64,000 nt of DNA from Flavobacterium dauae (GCF_004151275.2 NZ_CP130821.1:248001-312000); one strand, 5' to 3'; counted from the first letter of the stretch, positions 26,027 to 36,456 are shown. Numbers and translations: made by a program. Notes: generated by a model not told the origin, from the letters alone.

Positions 26027-26614
26027 TTATTTGAAATCAAAATTAACTTCCGGAGCATTTTCAGCCCCTTCTTTAGATTTGAAATATGGTTTTTCAGCAA
26101 AGCCAAATAATTTTGCAGTTATAACTGTTGGGAATGTTCTTACTTTGTTGTTGTAAGGTGTAACCACTTCATTAAAACGTGTACGTGCTGTTAAAATTTG
26201 ATTTTCTGTAGAAACTAAATCGTCTTGTAACTTCAAGAAGTTTTGGTTTGTTTTTAATTCAGGATAGCGTTCAACAGTAACTAATAATCTGCTTAATGCG
26301 CTTGAAACACCGCTTTGTGCCTGTTGAAATTCTGCTAGTTTTTCAGGTGTAATGTTTGATGGATCAATAGTGGTTTGGGTAGCTTTTGCTCTCGCTGCCA
26401 TTACTGCTTCTAATGTAGATTTCTCAAATTCTGCTGCACCTTGAACTGTTTTTACTAAGTTAGGAATTAACTCAGCTCTTCTTTGATAAGCTGTTTCAAC
26501 ATCTCCCCAAGTTCTTTTTACATCTTCTTCGCTTCGCACCAATCCGTTATATGGTGAAACAAATAAGATTAATAAGCCAATGATTACTGCTCCAATAATA
26601 AGCCACTTTTTCAT
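26027..26614 (-). CDS. LemA family protein
   Basis: The 195-residue protein has one N-terminal transmembrane helix (about 4-21) and then long helices with the family sequence GLVRSEEDVKRTWGDVETAY and RRAELIPNLVKTVQG. LemA proteins are exposed outside the inner membrane and have no agreed biochemical role. Two TPM genes follow directly, which is the usual company of lemA. Confidence 0.93.
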   Translation of the reverse strand: MKKWLIIGAVIIGLLILFVSPYNGLVRSEEDVKRTWGDVETAYQRRAELIPNLVKTVQGAAEFEKSTLEAVMAARAKATQTTIDPSNITPEKLAEFQQAQSGVSSALSRLLVTVERYPELKTNQNFLKLQDDLVSTENQILTARTRFNEVVTPYNNKVRTFPTVITAKLFGFAEKPYFKSKEGAENAPEVNFDFK

Positions 26615-26627
26615 AAATTTTTTAAAT

Positions 26628-26957
26628 TTAAAGTTCGTTTTTAATATTTAATAATTGTTTTTTAATAAGCTCTAATTTTTCGATAATTTCAATTGTATTC
26701 AGCGGATTTTTCTTGTTGTTCTTTAAAAAATCTTTTGCACCGTCTAAAGTAAATCCCTTTTCTTTAACCAAATGATAAATAGTTTTAAGGTTTTTTAAAT
26801 CTTCGGGCGTAAACATTCTGTTGCCTTTTGCGTTTTTTTTAGGCTTCAAAATATCAAATTCCTTTTCCCAAAAACGTATCAACGAAGCATTTACGTCAAA
26901 CGCCTTGGCAATTTCACCTATGCTGTAATATCTTTTTTCGGGTAAGTCAATCTGCAT
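26628..26957 (-). CDS. MerR-family transcriptional regulator
   Basis: The 109-residue protein is a winged-helix MerR domain (YYSIGEIAKAFDVNASLIRF, then NRMFTPEDLKNLKTIYHLV) with a short coiled C-terminus and no ligand-binding domain. An in-frame ATG at 26966 would add three residues; MQIDLPEKRYYS at 26957 matches family starts better. It heads the LemA-TPM-TPM cluster with a 13-nt gap and could regulate it. It is divergent from alaS. Confidence 0.88.
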   Translation of the reverse strand: MQIDLPEKRYYSIGEIAKAFDVNASLIRFWEKEFDILKPKKNAKGNRMFTPEDLKNLKTIYHLVKEKGFTLDGAKDFLKNNKKNPLNTIEIIEKLELIKKQLLNIKNEL

Positions 26958-27057
26958 TATCTTCAAATTTTGCTTATGCTAATATACAATTTTTCTAATA
27001 AGTTTACGCATTGGTAAAAAGTTCTTGCCAACAACAAAAAAATCTTTTAAAAAACAC

Positions 27058-27065
27058 TATTTTTG
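27058..27065 (+). promoter_or_regulatory. -7 promoter box of alaS
   Basis: TATTTTTG matches TAnnTTTG, 60 nt before the alaS ATG. Confidence 0.5.
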
Positions 27066-27125
27066 CAACTTATATACACTTTTTTAAAGTGTTAGTTTTG
27101 AACGATTCATAATTTACTATATCGA

Positions 27126-29759
27126 ATGAAATCACAAGATATCAGAAAAAAATTTCTTGATTTTTTTGAAAGCAAAGGACATTTAATTGTTCCGTCGGCA
27201 CCAATTGTTTTAAAAGACGATCCAACCCTTATGTTTAACAACTCGGGAATGGCGCAGTTTAAAGAATATTTTTTAGGAAACGCCACACCAAAAAGCAACC
27301 GTATTGCCGATACGCAGAAATGTTTGCGTGTTTCGGGCAAGCACAACGATTTGGAAGATGTAGGTTTTGATACCTATCACCATACCATGTTCGAAATGTT
27401 GGGTAACTGGTCTTTTGGCGATTATTTTAAGAAAGAAGCAATTGCTTGGGCGTGGGAATTTTTAACCGAAGAATTAAAGATTGATAAAGACCGTTTGTAT
27501 GTGTCGGTTTTTGAAGGAAACGATGCAGAAAATGTTCCATTTGATCAGGAAGCTTGGGATTTATGGAAACAATATGTTGCTGAAGACCGAATTATTCTTG
27601 GAAATAAAAAAGATAATTTCTGGGAAATGGGCGATCAAGGACCATGCGGACCGTGTTCTGAAATTCATGTGGATTTACGTCCGGATACTGAAAGAAATGA
27701 AGTTTCTGGTCGATCTTTGGTAAATGCAGATCATCCGCAAGTGGTTGAAATCTGGAATAACGTATTTATGGAATTTAACCGTAAAGCCGATGGATCTCTT
27801 GAAAAACTACCTGCAAAACACGTTGATACCGGAATGGGATTTGAACGTTTGTGTATGGCTATGCAAAATGTTACATCAAACTACGATACCGATGTTTTTA
27901 CGCCGCTTATTGCAAAGGTGGAAGAAATTACTGGTGCTAAATATTTACCAAACACTGTCACTCCGAGCGAAGTCGAGGAGAAAACCAACATTGCCATTCG
28001 TGTAATTGTAGATCACGTACGTGCGGTGGCTTTCGCTATTGCCGATGGTCAGTTGCCGTCAAATAACGGTGCAGGTTACGTAATCCGCCGTATTTTGCGT
28101 AGAGCAATTCGTTACGGATTTACATTTTTGGGAACAAAAGAACCGTTTATATATCAGTTGGTTGATGTATTGTCATCTCAAATGGGACAATTCTTTCCGG
28201 AAATCGTATCGCAAAAAGATTTGGTTAAAAATGTAATTAAAGAAGAAGAAGCATCTTTCTTAAGAACCTTAGATCAAGGATTACATTTGTTGGATTCTGT
28301 AATCGAAAAAACAGCAGGTAAAACGGTTGAAGGAGCAAAAGCATTTGAATTGTATGATACTTTTGGATTCCCTATCGATTTAACAGCATTGATTTTACGT
28401 GAGAAAGGGTATGAGTTGGATGAAGCTGGTTTCGATGCTGCCATGAAAGCTCAAAAAGACCGTTCGCGTGCAGCGTCTGAAATTTCTAAAGACGACTGGA
28501 ATGTGTTGATTGAAGGAAATGTGGAAACTTTTGAAGGATACGATAAAGTTGAAAATGAAGTGAAAATCACGCGTATTCGTAAAGTAGAATCTAAAAAAGA
28601 TGGTACGTTGTATCAGATTGTTTTAGATCATACGCCATTTTATGCCGAAGGTGGTGGTCAGGTGGGCGATAAAGGTGTTTTGGTATCGGCAAATGAAACC
28701 ATCGAAATCATCGATACTAAAAAAGAAAATAACTTAATTTTACATTTTACCAAACAGTTACCAGAGAATTTACAAGCGGTTTTCGTAGCAAAAGTAAATA
28801 CCGATTTACGCGGAAAATCATCTAAAAACCACTCGGCAACGCATTTGTTACATCAAGCGTTACGAACCATTTTAGGAACGCACGTAGAGCAAAAAGGATC
28901 CTTGGTTGCACCGAATTATTTACGTTTCGATTTTTCGCATTTTGCAAAAGTTACCGATGAAGAATTACAGCAAATCGAAGCTTTTGTAAACGCACGTATT
29001 CAAGAACAATTGCCTTTGATCGAGCGTAGAGATATTCCGTTTAAACAGGCGATAGAAGAAGGTGTAATGGCGTTGTTTGGCGAAAAGTACGGCGATACTG
29101 TTCGTGCAATTAAATTTGGCAATTCTATGGAATTGTGTGGTGGTATTCACGTGCAAAACACTGCCGATATCTGGGCGTTTAAAATTGTTTCAGAAAGTGC
29201 CGTTGCAGCAGGTATCCGTCGTATTGAAGCGATAACAGGCGATGCTGTTCAGGATTTTTACAACAATCAGGAAGCTACTTTAAAAGAGATAAAAGAAGCA
29301 TTGAAAAATCCGCAGGATACCATGAAAGCGGTTTATTCGTTACAAGACGAAAATGCGAAGCTGAAAAAACAAGTGGAACAATTATTGAAAGAAAAAGCAA
29401 AAAGTTTAAAAGGTGATTTGTTGGCAGAAGTTCAAGAAATAAACGGAGTAAAATTTTTAGCAAAACAGGTTGATTTAGATGCAAACGGAGCTAAAGATTT
29501 AGCCTACGAAATTGGCGGAACCGCAAACAATTTCTTTATTTTGTTTGGAACGGTTGCCGATGACAAACCAATGTTAACGGCTTATGTTTCAAAAGAAATT
29601 ACAGAAACCAAAGGTTTAAACGCTGGGCAAATTGTTCGCGAATTAGGTAAATACATTCAAGGCGGCGGCGGCGGACAAGCGTTTTTTGCAACAGCCGGTG
29701 GTAAAAATCCTGGGGGTATTGCAGAAGCAGTTGCAAATGCTGTGAATTTTGTGAATTAA
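27126..29759 (+). CDS. alaS: Alanine--tRNA ligase
   Basis: The 877-residue class II synthetase charges tRNA-Ala. The N-terminal catalytic domain begins [20 protein letters not shown] and contains [15 protein letters not shown]. The editing domain has the zinc/active-site motif [11 protein letters not shown] and later [11 protein letters not shown]-terminal coiled coil (about 710-760) and the glycine-rich C-Ala domain ([14 protein letters not shown]) complete the usual order. Length is normal for the family. It is monocistronic with a strong terminator. Confidence 0.98.
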   Translation: MKSQDIRKKFLDFFESKGHLIVPSAPIVLKDDPTLMFNNSGMAQFKEYFLGNATPKSNRIADTQKCLRVSGKHNDLEDVGFDTYHHTMFEMLGNWSFGDYFKKEAIAWAWEFLTEELKIDKDRLYVSVFEGNDAENVPFDQEAWDLWKQYVAEDRIILGNKKDNFWEMGDQGPCGPCSEIHVDLRPDTERNEVSGRSLVNADHPQVVEIWNNVFMEFNRKADGSLEKLPAKHVDTGMGFERLCMAMQNVTSNYDTDVFTPLIAKVEEITGAKYLPNTVTPSEVEEKTNIAIRVIVDHVRAVAFAIADGQLPSNNGAGYVIRRILRRAIRYGFTFLGTKEPFIYQLVDVLSSQMGQFFPEIVSQKDLVKNVIKEEEASFLRTLDQGLHLLDSVIEKTAGKTVEGAKAFELYDTFGFPIDLTALILREKGYELDEAGFDAAMKAQKDRSRAASEISKDDWNVLIEGNVETFEGYDKVENEVKITRIRKVESKKDGTLYQIVLDHTPFYAEGGGQVGDKGVLVSANETIEIIDTKKENNLILHFTKQLPENLQAVFVAKVNTDLRGKSSKNHSATHLLHQALRTILGTHVEQKGSLVAPNYLRFDFSHFAKVTDEELQQIEAFVNARIQEQLPLIERRDIPFKQAIEEGVMALFGEKYGDTVRAIKFGNSMELCGGIHVQNTADIWAFKIVSESAVAAGIRRIEAITGDAVQDFYNNQEATLKEIKEALKNPQDTMKAVYSLQDENAKLKKQVEQLLKEKAKSLKGDLLAEVQEINGVKFLAKQVDLDANGAKDLAYEIGGTANNFFILFGTVADDKPMLTAYVSKEITETKGLNAGQIVRELGKYIQGGGGGQAFFATAGGKNPGGIAEAVANAVNFVN

Positions 29760-29762
29760 TAT

Positions 29763-29787
29763 GTCACTTCGAACGTAGTCGAGAAGT
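29763..29787. repeat. REP-like repeat, short copy
   Basis: GTCACTTCGA and TCGAGAAGT bound a 25-bp imperfect palindrome. The same two ends, with a longer centre, occur in inverted orientation at 36889-36931. A lone right-hand end is seen at 30240-30248. Confidence 0.6.
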
Positions 29788-29803
29788 TTGTTATATATTG
29801 AAT

Positions 29804-29833
29804 AAAAAGAGGAAAGTTAACTTTCCTCTTTTT
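29804..29833. terminator. Terminator of alaS
   Basis: This is a perfect 30-bp palindrome centred on GTTAAC (AAAAAGAGGAAAG and complement), ending in a T run. Confidence 0.85.
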
Positions 29834-29898
29834 ATTTTTACATCAAATTCGTAACTTTCTTTTAAAACTACTAAAGTTTATAAATTTATTTTTACTTT

Positions 29899-30207
29899 AT
29901 GAAAGTATTTTAGTAGCCCTTTTTTGGTACGTTTTCTATGGTATGTTTTTCACAAAATATTGCAAAAGATATTGTTTCTGAGAATAATAGTATAAGTGTT
30001 GAGAAGGTGTCATTGTATAAAACCATTCAAAAAAAAGTGATAGTCAGTTTATTAGAGAAAATTATAATTATCCGTAAGAGGCTTTTAGAGAAGGGATAAG
30101 CGGAACAATTTCTGCCGAATTTGTCGTTGAAAAAGACGGAACGGTAAAAAATGCTGTGGTTAAAAAGATTGTGTACAGCCCGTTATAAAGAAGCGGCACG
30201 CATCTAA
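29899..30207 (+). pseudogene. Decayed TonB-like gene
   Basis: ATG 29899 is followed by stop codons and a remnant of a signal peptide (VCFSQ). A shifted frame further on carries the TonB C-terminal pattern: YP, a stop, EAFREGISGTISAEFVVEKD, GTVKNAVV. Another shift gives YKEAARI. In intact energy-transducing TonB proteins the same order is YPEEAREKGI, GTV..FVVEKDG. At least two frameshifts and three in-frame stops are visible, so this is a dead copy. Confidence 0.75.
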
Positions 30208-30315
30208 AAACAATCCAGATGAATCCCCTGTAGGGATTATCGAGAAGTAATGCGTTCCGTTTTAAGATTCCAAGACGTTTAACGTTAAAAGAATAACGAA
30301 ATCTATGTAAAAAAG

Positions 30316-30387
30316 TGTCCTCGGCGGGATTCGAACCCACATCATCAGAACCGGAATCTGACATTCTATCCTTTGAACTACGAAGAC
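30316..30387 (-). tRNA. tRNA-Arg (anticodon CCG)
   Basis: Read on the minus strand it folds into a cloverleaf. The 7-bp acceptor stem is GTCTTCG with CGAGGAC (one G-U pair). The D arm is GTTC/GAAT. The anticodon stem TCAGA/TCTGA holds loop TTCCGGT, and the T arm GTGGG/CCCGC has loop TTCGAAT. The discriminator base is A. CCA is not encoded. Anticodon CCG reads CGG arginine codons. It lies 12 nt from the yqeY stop codon. Confidence 0.93.
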
Positions 30388-30399
30388 GTTTTAAGGTTA

Positions 30400-30849
30400 T
30401 TAAGCTGTTAAAAGTTTTTTAACGATGGCTGAAATGGTTTTACCATCAGCTGATCCTGCTAATTTTGTATTTGCCAAGCCCATTACTTGTCCCATAGACT
30501 GCATTCCGGCAAAATTTCCTTCGGCTATAATGGTTTTAATTACGGCTTCTACTTCGGCTTCTGATAATTGTGCTGGTAAAAACTGCTCTATAACTTTTGC
30601 TTGAGCCAATTCTGGTGCTGCCAAGTCGTTTCTGCCTTGTTCTACAAAAATGGCAGCAGCATCTTTGCGTTGCTTTACCAGTTTTTGCAAAAGCTTAATT
30701 TCATCGGTTTCGGTTAATTCTGCACCATTGCCCGATGTTTGTGCCAACAAAATTTCCGATTTAATTGCCCGTAATGATTCCAATGCAATTTGATCTTTTG
30801 CTTTCATGGCTTCTTTTAAAGCGGTCGTTATATTAGTTTGTAAACTCAT
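30400..30849 (-). CDS. yqeY: GatB/YqeY domain protein
   Basis: The 149-residue helical protein is related to the tail domain of GatB, the tRNA-binding part of Asp/Glu-tRNA amidotransferase. It shows LREAMKAKD-like and LRAIKSEI segments at the start and FAGMQSMGQVMGLANTKLAG near the end. Its exact role is not settled. It follows ftsZ as in other flavobacteria. A terminator and its own -7 box between them indicate separate transcription here. Confidence 0.9.
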   Translation of the reverse strand: MSLQTNITTALKEAMKAKDQIALESLRAIKSEILLAQTSGNGAELTETDEIKLLQKLVKQRKDAAAIFVEQGRNDLAAPELAQAKVIEQFLPAQLSEAEVEAVIKTIIAEGNFAGMQSMGQVMGLANTKLAGSADGKTISAIVKKLLTA

Positions 30850-30868
30850 AGCTTAAATTTTAGAAGCA

Positions 30869-30876
30869 CAAATATA
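30869..30876 (-). promoter_or_regulatory. -7 promoter box of yqeY
   Basis: On the minus strand this reads TATATTTG, 19 nt before the yqeY ATG and just downstream of the ftsZ terminator. Confidence 0.6.
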
Positions 30877-30885
30877 AATAAAAAA

Positions 30886-30912
30886 CCTCAAAAAGAAAGT
30901 GTCTTTTTGAGG
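30886..30912 (-). terminator. Terminator at the end of the dcw cluster, after ftsZ
   Basis: CCTCAAAAAGA and its complement form an 11-bp stem with a 5-nt loop. In the direction of ftsZ transcription the stem is followed by TTTTTTATTTAT. Confidence 0.85.
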
Positions 30913-30938
30913 TAAGGTAAATATAAATCTAAACTAAA

Positions 30939-32915
30939 TTAGTCCACGTTGTCGTGTAAAAATGAATTGTTAGAACGCAGCTGTATGTCGTTGTTTCGGT
31001 CTGATGAAACGGATGTACGCGATACGTTGCTTGAATGGTCTTGAGTTAAATCAACACCCATTCGTTTATAAGCCGGTTCTTTTTCTAAATCATTGATCTG
31101 AGTTGTTGATGCGGCGTTGAATTTATGATTAAATTCTTTCATTTTGCGTTTGCGTTCTTCAGCTCGTTCACGCAAAATATCGTTGATTGATGTTTCCATC
31201 GGAGAACTTTCATCAATAATCAGGCGTTGCTGCGATACTTCGGGTTGTTCGGTGCGTACGGTAAACGACAATGCTTCGTCTTCTTTTACAGGCTCGGCAA
31301 CTTCTTGTTTCGAATTTAACAACTGCTCTTCAACTTCCATATAATCATTTAAATCGTAACGAATGATTTCTTCTTTTGGTTCCGATACTGCCTGATTAAC
31401 CGGTTTTTCGTTTGATTGGATCTCAAATGAAAATTCATTCTGTTGTTCAGAAAAGGCGTTTTCTTGTTGTTGCAAGTCAAATGAAAATTGTTCTGCCATA
31501 ACGTTTTCGGTTTCCTTAACAACTTGTTTTGGCTTTACAATGACAAATTTTGGCTCGTTTACAACAATATTGCGGATATCGGTTGTTTTAACAGTATTTT
31601 GAGGTTCGCTATTTTGACGAATTGTTTCTACCTGATTATCAGGTGTTAAATTCACATTCTGAACACTTTCAGAAAGCTGAGTTTGAACTATTGTTTTTTT
31701 TTCAACTTCACTGCCTGGCTGTTTTACGGTATCGTCGTCTAAATTATAAACGATTTTTGGAACTGCCTGATGACCGGTATTGTTTTGCAAAGGCTGATCT
31801 GGTGTTGGTGCGTTTGTAAACAATGGTGCATTATTTCCTGTTAAATCAGTGGTTGCTTTTTGTTCTTCGCCTAAATGATGAATGATTTTGTTTTTGCTTT
31901 CATCATTTGCGTTTACAATTATTTTTTGTTGTTCCACATCGAAACCTGTAGCAATAATTGTTACCGAAATAGCATCGCCCAAAGCAGCATCTTCACCAAC
32001 ACCCATAATGATATTGGCATTGTGACCTGCTTCCATTTGAATATGGTCGTTGATTTCGCCAATTTCATCAATAGTGATTTCGTTTTCGCCCGAAACAATC
32101 AATAACAATACATTTTTGGCTCCGGTAATTTTGTTGTCGTTCAACAAAGGTGAGTCTAATGCACTGACAATAGCTTCTTTTGCACGGTTTTCGCCGCTTG
32201 CTTCTGCCGATCCCATAATGGCCGTACCCGAATTAGATAAAACGGTTTTGGCATCTTTTAAGTCGATATTTTGCGTGTAGTGATGCGTAATTACTTCTGC
32301 AATTCCGCGAGATGCGGTAGCTAAAACTTCATCGGCTTTAGAGAAACCTGCTTTAAAACCTAAGTTTCCGTAAACCTCGCGCAATTTGTTATTGTTAATC
32401 ACAATTAACGAATCTACGTTTTTACGAAGGTTTTCAACTCCGCGTAAAGCTTGTTCCTGACGCACTTTTCCTTCAAACTGGAAAGGAATCGTAACAATAC
32501 CCACAGTTAAAATATCACGGTCTTTGGCTAATTGGGCAATAACAGGTGCAGCACCAGTACCGGTACCACCGCCCATTCCGGCAGTAATAAAAACCATTTT
32601 GGTATTGGTATCTAAAAACTGTTCAATTTCCTCAATGCTTTCAAGGGCTGATTGTTGCCCCACTTCAGGATTTGCACCTGCACCTAATCCTTCGGTTAAA
32701 GTAACCCCTAACTGAATTTTTATTGGCACCGGACTGTTGTTTAATGCCTGAGAGTCTGTGTTACAAACCACAAAATCTACGCCTTTTATACCCTGATTAT
32801 ACATGTGATTAATGGCATTGCTACCACCACCACCAACTCCAATTACTTTAATTACATTCGATTTGTTTTTTGGCAAATCTGGAGAGAATGCTAAATTTTC
32901 AAAAACTTGATCCAT
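30939..32915 (-). CDS. ftsZ: Cell division GTPase FtsZ
   Basis: The 658-residue tubulin homologue forms the Z ring. The globular GTPase domain (about 20-335) shows GVGGGGSNAINHM and the tubulin signature GMGGGTGTGAAPV. A long, acidic, Gln-rich linker (about 340-640) follows, typical of the long FtsZ proteins of Bacteroidota. A short conserved-type tail ends the protein. It is the last gene of the dcw transcript, 21 nt after ftsA, with a terminator behind it. Confidence 0.98.
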   Translation of the reverse strand: MDQVFENLAFSPDLPKNKSNVIKVIGVGGGGSNAINHMYNQGIKGVDFVVCNTDSQALNNSPVPIKIQLGVTLTEGLGAGANPEVGQQSALESIEEIEQFLDTNTKMVFITAGMGGGTGTGAAPVIAQLAKDRDILTVGIVTIPFQFEGKVRQEQALRGVENLRKNVDSLIVINNNKLREVYGNLGFKAGFSKADEVLATASRGIAEVITHHYTQNIDLKDAKTVLSNSGTAIMGSAEASGENRAKEAIVSALDSPLLNDNKITGAKNVLLLIVSGENEITIDEIGEINDHIQMEAGHNANIIMGVGEDAALGDAISVTIIATGFDVEQQKIIVNANDESKNKIIHHLGEEQKATTDLTGNNAPLFTNAPTPDQPLQNNTGHQAVPKIVYNLDDDTVKQPGSEVEKKTIVQTQLSESVQNVNLTPDNQVETIRQNSEPQNTVKTTDIRNIVVNEPKFVIVKPKQVVKETENVMAEQFSFDLQQQENAFSEQQNEFSFEIQSNEKPVNQAVSEPKEEIIRYDLNDYMEVEEQLLNSKQEVAEPVKEDEALSFTVRTEQPEVSQQRLIIDESSPMETSINDILRERAEERKRKMKEFNHKFNAASTTQINDLEKEPAYKRMGVDLTQDHSSNVSRTSVSSDRNNDIQLRSNNSFLHDNVD

Positions 32916-32936
32916 ATAGTTGAGGTGTTTTTCTTT

Positions 32937-34364
32937 TTACTCTGCTTTGTCAATAAAATCTTTAAACTTTTTTATAAATTTTCCAAGGAAACGGTTTTCT
33001 ATATATGCCGATGTACCTTGTTCAACGTCTGTTTGCTCGTCTTGATTATGTTGGTTTTGTTCTGTTTTTTGTTGCGGTTTATCGGTAATGGTATTCATTG
33101 TAAGAGGAGTGCTCTTGTTTTCAACCGGTATGCCGATAGGTTCTGTTTTTGCCTGAATTTTTACAGAACCCGGATGTTCCTGAACGTATATGCGGCTGCG
33201 CGAATTGTTAATATCGCTTTCCATCATTAAGCCTACTGCTGTTGCAAATAACGGACGTGAAACCAATTTTGCTGATTCGCCCGAAATATGTTCGTTAGGA
33301 TAACCAATACGCGTGTCAATTCCGGTAATGTATTCTACCAACTGCTTAATGTGTTTTAATTCTGATCCGCCGCCTGTTAATACAATTCCTGCAATTAATT
33401 TTTTGCGGGGATTATCGTATCCGTAGGCTTTAATTTCCGAAAAAACCATGTCGATGATTTCAACCACACGTGCGTGAATGATTTTAGACAGGTTTTTTAA
33501 AGATATTTCTTTTGCTTCCTGACCTCTTAATCCTGGGATAGAAACAATTTCGTTGTCTTTATTTTCTCCCGGCCAAGCCGATCCAAAGCGTATTTTTAAT
33601 TGTTCTGCCTGTTTCTCGATGATCGAACAACCTTCTTTAATGTCTTCTGTAATCACATTTCCGCCAAAAGGAATCACGGCTGTGTGGCGAATAATTCCGT
33701 CTTTAAAAATGGCTAAATCTGTTGTACCTCCACCAATATCGATTAATGCTACACCGGCTTCTTTTTCTTCGTGGCTTAAAACCGAATCTGCTGATGCTAA
33801 GGGTTCTAATGTTAAGCCCGATAGTTCTAAACCAGAATCTTTTACACATCTGCCCGCATTTCTAATCGATGCCGATTGACCTACAACTACGTGAAAACTT
33901 GCTTCTAAACGGCGGCCATACATGCCAATTGGTTCTTTAATGCCGCCTTCTTCATCAACCTTAAATTCTTGTGGTAATACATGTATTATTTCTTCGCCCG
34001 GCAGCATATTCAGCTTTTGTACCTGAGCGATTAACTTGTCGATATCTAATTCAGAAATTACGGTGTCGGGTTTTTCGCGTGTAATGTATTCCTGGTGGTG
34101 AATACTGCGAATATGCTGCCCGGCAATTCCTAAAACCACATCGTTAATTTTACACCCGGCTTCTGCCGATGCTTGTGCCACTGCGTATTGAATAGATTGT
34201 ATGGTTTGCGTTATATTGTTAACAACACCGCGTTTTACGCCCAAACTTTTTGCGTTACCAATACCAAGAATTTCAAGTTTTCCGTACTCGTTCCTTTTAC
34301 CTACCATTGCAACAATTTTTGTTGTTCCAATGTCTAATCCTACAGCAATGTTTTCTTTATTCAT
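32937..34364 (-). CDS. ftsA: Cell division protein FtsA
   Basis: The 475-residue actin-like ATPase links FtsZ to the membrane. The phosphate-1 motif is VGLDIGTTKIVAMVG, and phosphate-2 and adenosine motifs are VALIDIGGGTTDLAIF and IVLTGGGSELKHI. The C-terminal end (FLGKFIKKFKDFIDKAE) is an amphipathic helix that fits the usual membrane-targeting sequence. It lies 6 nt after ftsQ. Confidence 0.97.
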   Translation of the reverse strand: MNKENIAVGLDIGTTKIVAMVGKRNEYGKLEILGIGNAKSLGVKRGVVNNITQTIQSIQYAVAQASAEAGCKINDVVLGIAGQHIRSIHHQEYITREKPDTVISELDIDKLIAQVQKLNMLPGEEIIHVLPQEFKVDEEGGIKEPIGMYGRRLEASFHVVVGQSASIRNAGRCVKDSGLELSGLTLEPLASADSVLSHEEKEAGVALIDIGGGTTDLAIFKDGIIRHTAVIPFGGNVITEDIKEGCSIIEKQAEQLKIRFGSAWPGENKDNEIVSIPGLRGQEAKEISLKNLSKIIHARVVEIIDMVFSEIKAYGYDNPRKKLIAGIVLTGGGSELKHIKQLVEYITGIDTRIGYPNEHISGESAKLVSRPLFATAVGLMMESDINNSRSRIYVQEHPGSVKIQAKTEPIGIPVENKSTPLTMNTITDKPQQKTEQNQHNQDEQTDVEQGTSAYIENRFLGKFIKKFKDFIDKAE

Positions 34365-34370
34365 ATCTTT

Positions 34371-35096
34371 TTATTTCGTGCAAACTACTTGCTCTGTAAA
34401 TCTCAAATTAACATTTTTGTAATATCCAATAAGGGTATCTTTTTTTGAATAATGTACAAAAGCTTTGTAATTGTCAAACTTTTTTTCTATTTCTTTCAAA
34501 TGACCAAATTCAATGGAATAATCGTGGGCTCTTACTGAAAAGACCAACGATTGGTCACTGTTTATTTTAATACTTGTTATCGAGGTTTTTAAAAACGCAT
34601 CGTTGTTAATGATGTTCAATAATTCAGAAAAAAGTTCTTTGTTACGTGGTTTTAATTCACCATAAACAATGGGTACATGGGCACTAAACTGTTTTGATAA
34701 AGGCATTTTATCGCCGTTTTCATCAATATAAAATGAACCATTGCCGTTCATTACGCGTGCCATTGCTTTTTTCTGGATAACCTCTGCATGTAATTTTCCG
34801 TCAACATCTACAAAAACCTCCGAGTTTGCAATCATTGGGTGTTTGTTTAGCTTGTCTTCAATCTTTTTAAGGTTCAGCTCACTGTTTATTATTTTTGAAT
34901 CGCGAGGGAATGTTTGAATGATCGATTTTTCTACCATTTCCTGCGTAATAAAGTGATTGTCAGAACTCAATAATTTTACGTCAACCTGTTCAATGTAACG
35001 TGCGTTGTTCCGGTTGTTTGCAAGGGCTAACAACGAAAACATAGCGACAGTTACAATCGCCAAAAATACATCGAACCAATTGATTTTTTTAATCAT
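34371..35096 (-). CDS. ftsQ: Cell division protein FtsQ/DivIB
   Basis: The 241-residue bitopic protein has a short cytoplasmic start, one transmembrane helix (about 8-26) and a periplasmic part. That part holds a POTRA-like region (about 35-110, IEDKLNKHPMIANSEVFVDV) and a beta domain. It would recruit FtsL/FtsI at the division site. Sequence conservation in the family is low; the call rests on topology, POTRA pattern and position between murC and ftsA. Confidence 0.9.
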   Translation of the reverse strand: MIKKINWFDVFLAIVTVAMFSLLALANNRNNARYIEQVDVKLLSSDNHFITQEMVEKSIIQTFPRDSKIINSELNLKKIEDKLNKHPMIANSEVFVDVDGKLHAEVIQKKAMARVMNGNGSFYIDENGDKMPLSKQFSAHVPIVYGELKPRNKELFSELLNIINNDAFLKTSITSIKINSDQSLVFSVRAHDYSIEFGHLKEIEKKFDNYKAFVHYSKKDTLIGYYKNVNLRFTEQVVCTK

Positions 35097-35100
35097 TTTG

Positions 35101-36456
35101 TCAATTATTTTTTTCTAATGTTGTTTTAATTTCTTCTACCATTTCGCCTACATCGCCTGCGCCGATAATTACAAGAACTTCTGGTGTGTTTTCTGATAAA
35201 AAAGTTACTAATTCTTCTTTTTGCAACAAAATTTTAAAAGGCGATTTTATCTTATTTATCAACATTGTTGAATTAATATTTTTTATTGGCAACTCCCGTG
35301 CCGGGTAGATTTCAAGCAAAACCACATTGTTAAATGTTGATAAACTTTCTGCAAATCCATCTATAAAATCTCTTGTGCGAGAGAATAAATGGGGTTGAAA
35401 CACAGCCGTAATTTGCTTATCTGGATACATTTCGTGTACTGCCTGGCTTACCGCTTTTATTTCTGTGGGATGATGAGCGTAATCGTCAATCATCACTAAT
35501 TTTTCGGTATTGATCTTAAAAGAAAAACGTCTGCGGATTCCTTTAAAACTGTCTAACCCCGATTTTATTTCTTCGTTGCTTAAACCATAGGTTTTTGCCA
35601 TTGCAAATGCCAATGAAGCGTTTAATACATTGTGTTTGCCGGGCATTGATAATTTAATATTCTGTATCTTTTCGCCTTTAAAATCTAAATCAAATACGCG
35701 TTTGCCGTTTTCGAATCGTAAATTATACGCATTGATAACAGCTGTTCCGTTTACCGAAACTTCTGTACCGTTGATATTTTGAATTCCTTGTGCAATAAAC
35801 AATTTGTCTTTATCGTTGATTTTTGAGGCAAATTCTGCGAACGATGATTTAATGGCATCGTTGGTTCCGTAAATATCCAAATGATCGGCATCGTCTGAAA
35901 TTACACAGGCAATATTTGGGTGCAAGTGTAAAAAAGATCGATCAAACTCATCGGCTTCCACAACTGTAGCAGCGGTTCCGTTACCAATTAAATTTGTATC
36001 GTATCCTTCTACAACTCCGCCTAAAAATGCCGTAACCGGAGCGTTTGCAGCTACCAGAATATGTGCCAACATACTTGATGTGGTTGTTTTTCCGTGGGTT
36101 CCTGCAACCGCTAACGTAAAGCTGTTTTGAGTAATAATGCCCAACACTTCGGCACGTTTTTTTATGGTAAAATTATTTAAACGAAAATAATTTAACTCCT
36201 GATGTTCTTTTGGAATTGCCGGTGTGTAAACCACCAACGTATCGCTGTTGTTTCGGTAACTTTCGTTGATGTTTTCCAAAGCATCGGTATAATGAATAAC
36301 GATACCTTCGGCTTCTAACTCGTGTGTTAACTGCGTAGGTGTTTTGTCGTAACCGGTAACGTTTTTACCAATACGCTTAAAATATCGGGCAATGGCACTC
36401 ATGCCAATACCGCCGATTCCTATAAAGAATACATTATGTATGTCTTTTAAATTCAT
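35101..36456 (-). CDS. murC: UDP-N-acetylmuramate--L-alanine ligase
   Basis: The 451-residue Mur ligase adds L-alanine to UDP-MurNAc. It has the N-terminal Rossmann motif FIGIGGIGMSAIARYF, the ATP-binding loop AGTHGKTTTSSML, and the central DDYAHHPTEIK segment. Its start codon overlaps the last base of an 18-bp duplicate of the murG 3' end. Before the insertion behind it, murG and murC would have shared TAATG and been translationally coupled. How murC is translated now, about 500 bp from murG, is not evident from the sequence. Confidence 0.97.
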   Translation of the reverse strand: MNLKDIHNVFFIGIGGIGMSAIARYFKRIGKNVTGYDKTPTQLTHELEAEGIVIHYTDALENINESYRNNSDTLVVYTPAIPKEHQELNYFRLNNFTIKKRAEVLGIITQNSFTLAVAGTHGKTTTSSMLAHILVAANAPVTAFLGGVVEGYDTNLIGNGTAATVVEADEFDRSFLHLHPNIACVISDDADHLDIYGTNDAIKSSFAEFASKINDKDKLFIAQGIQNINGTEVSVNGTAVINAYNLRFENGKRVFDLDFKGEKIQNIKLSMPGKHNVLNASLAFAMAKTYGLSNEEIKSGLDSFKGIRRRFSFKINTEKLVMIDDYAHHPTEIKAVSQAVHEMYPDKQITAVFQPHLFSRTRDFIDGFAESLSTFNNVVLLEIYPARELPIKNINSTMLINKIKSPFKILLQKEELVTFLSENTPEVLVIIGAGDVGEMVEEIKTTLEKNN

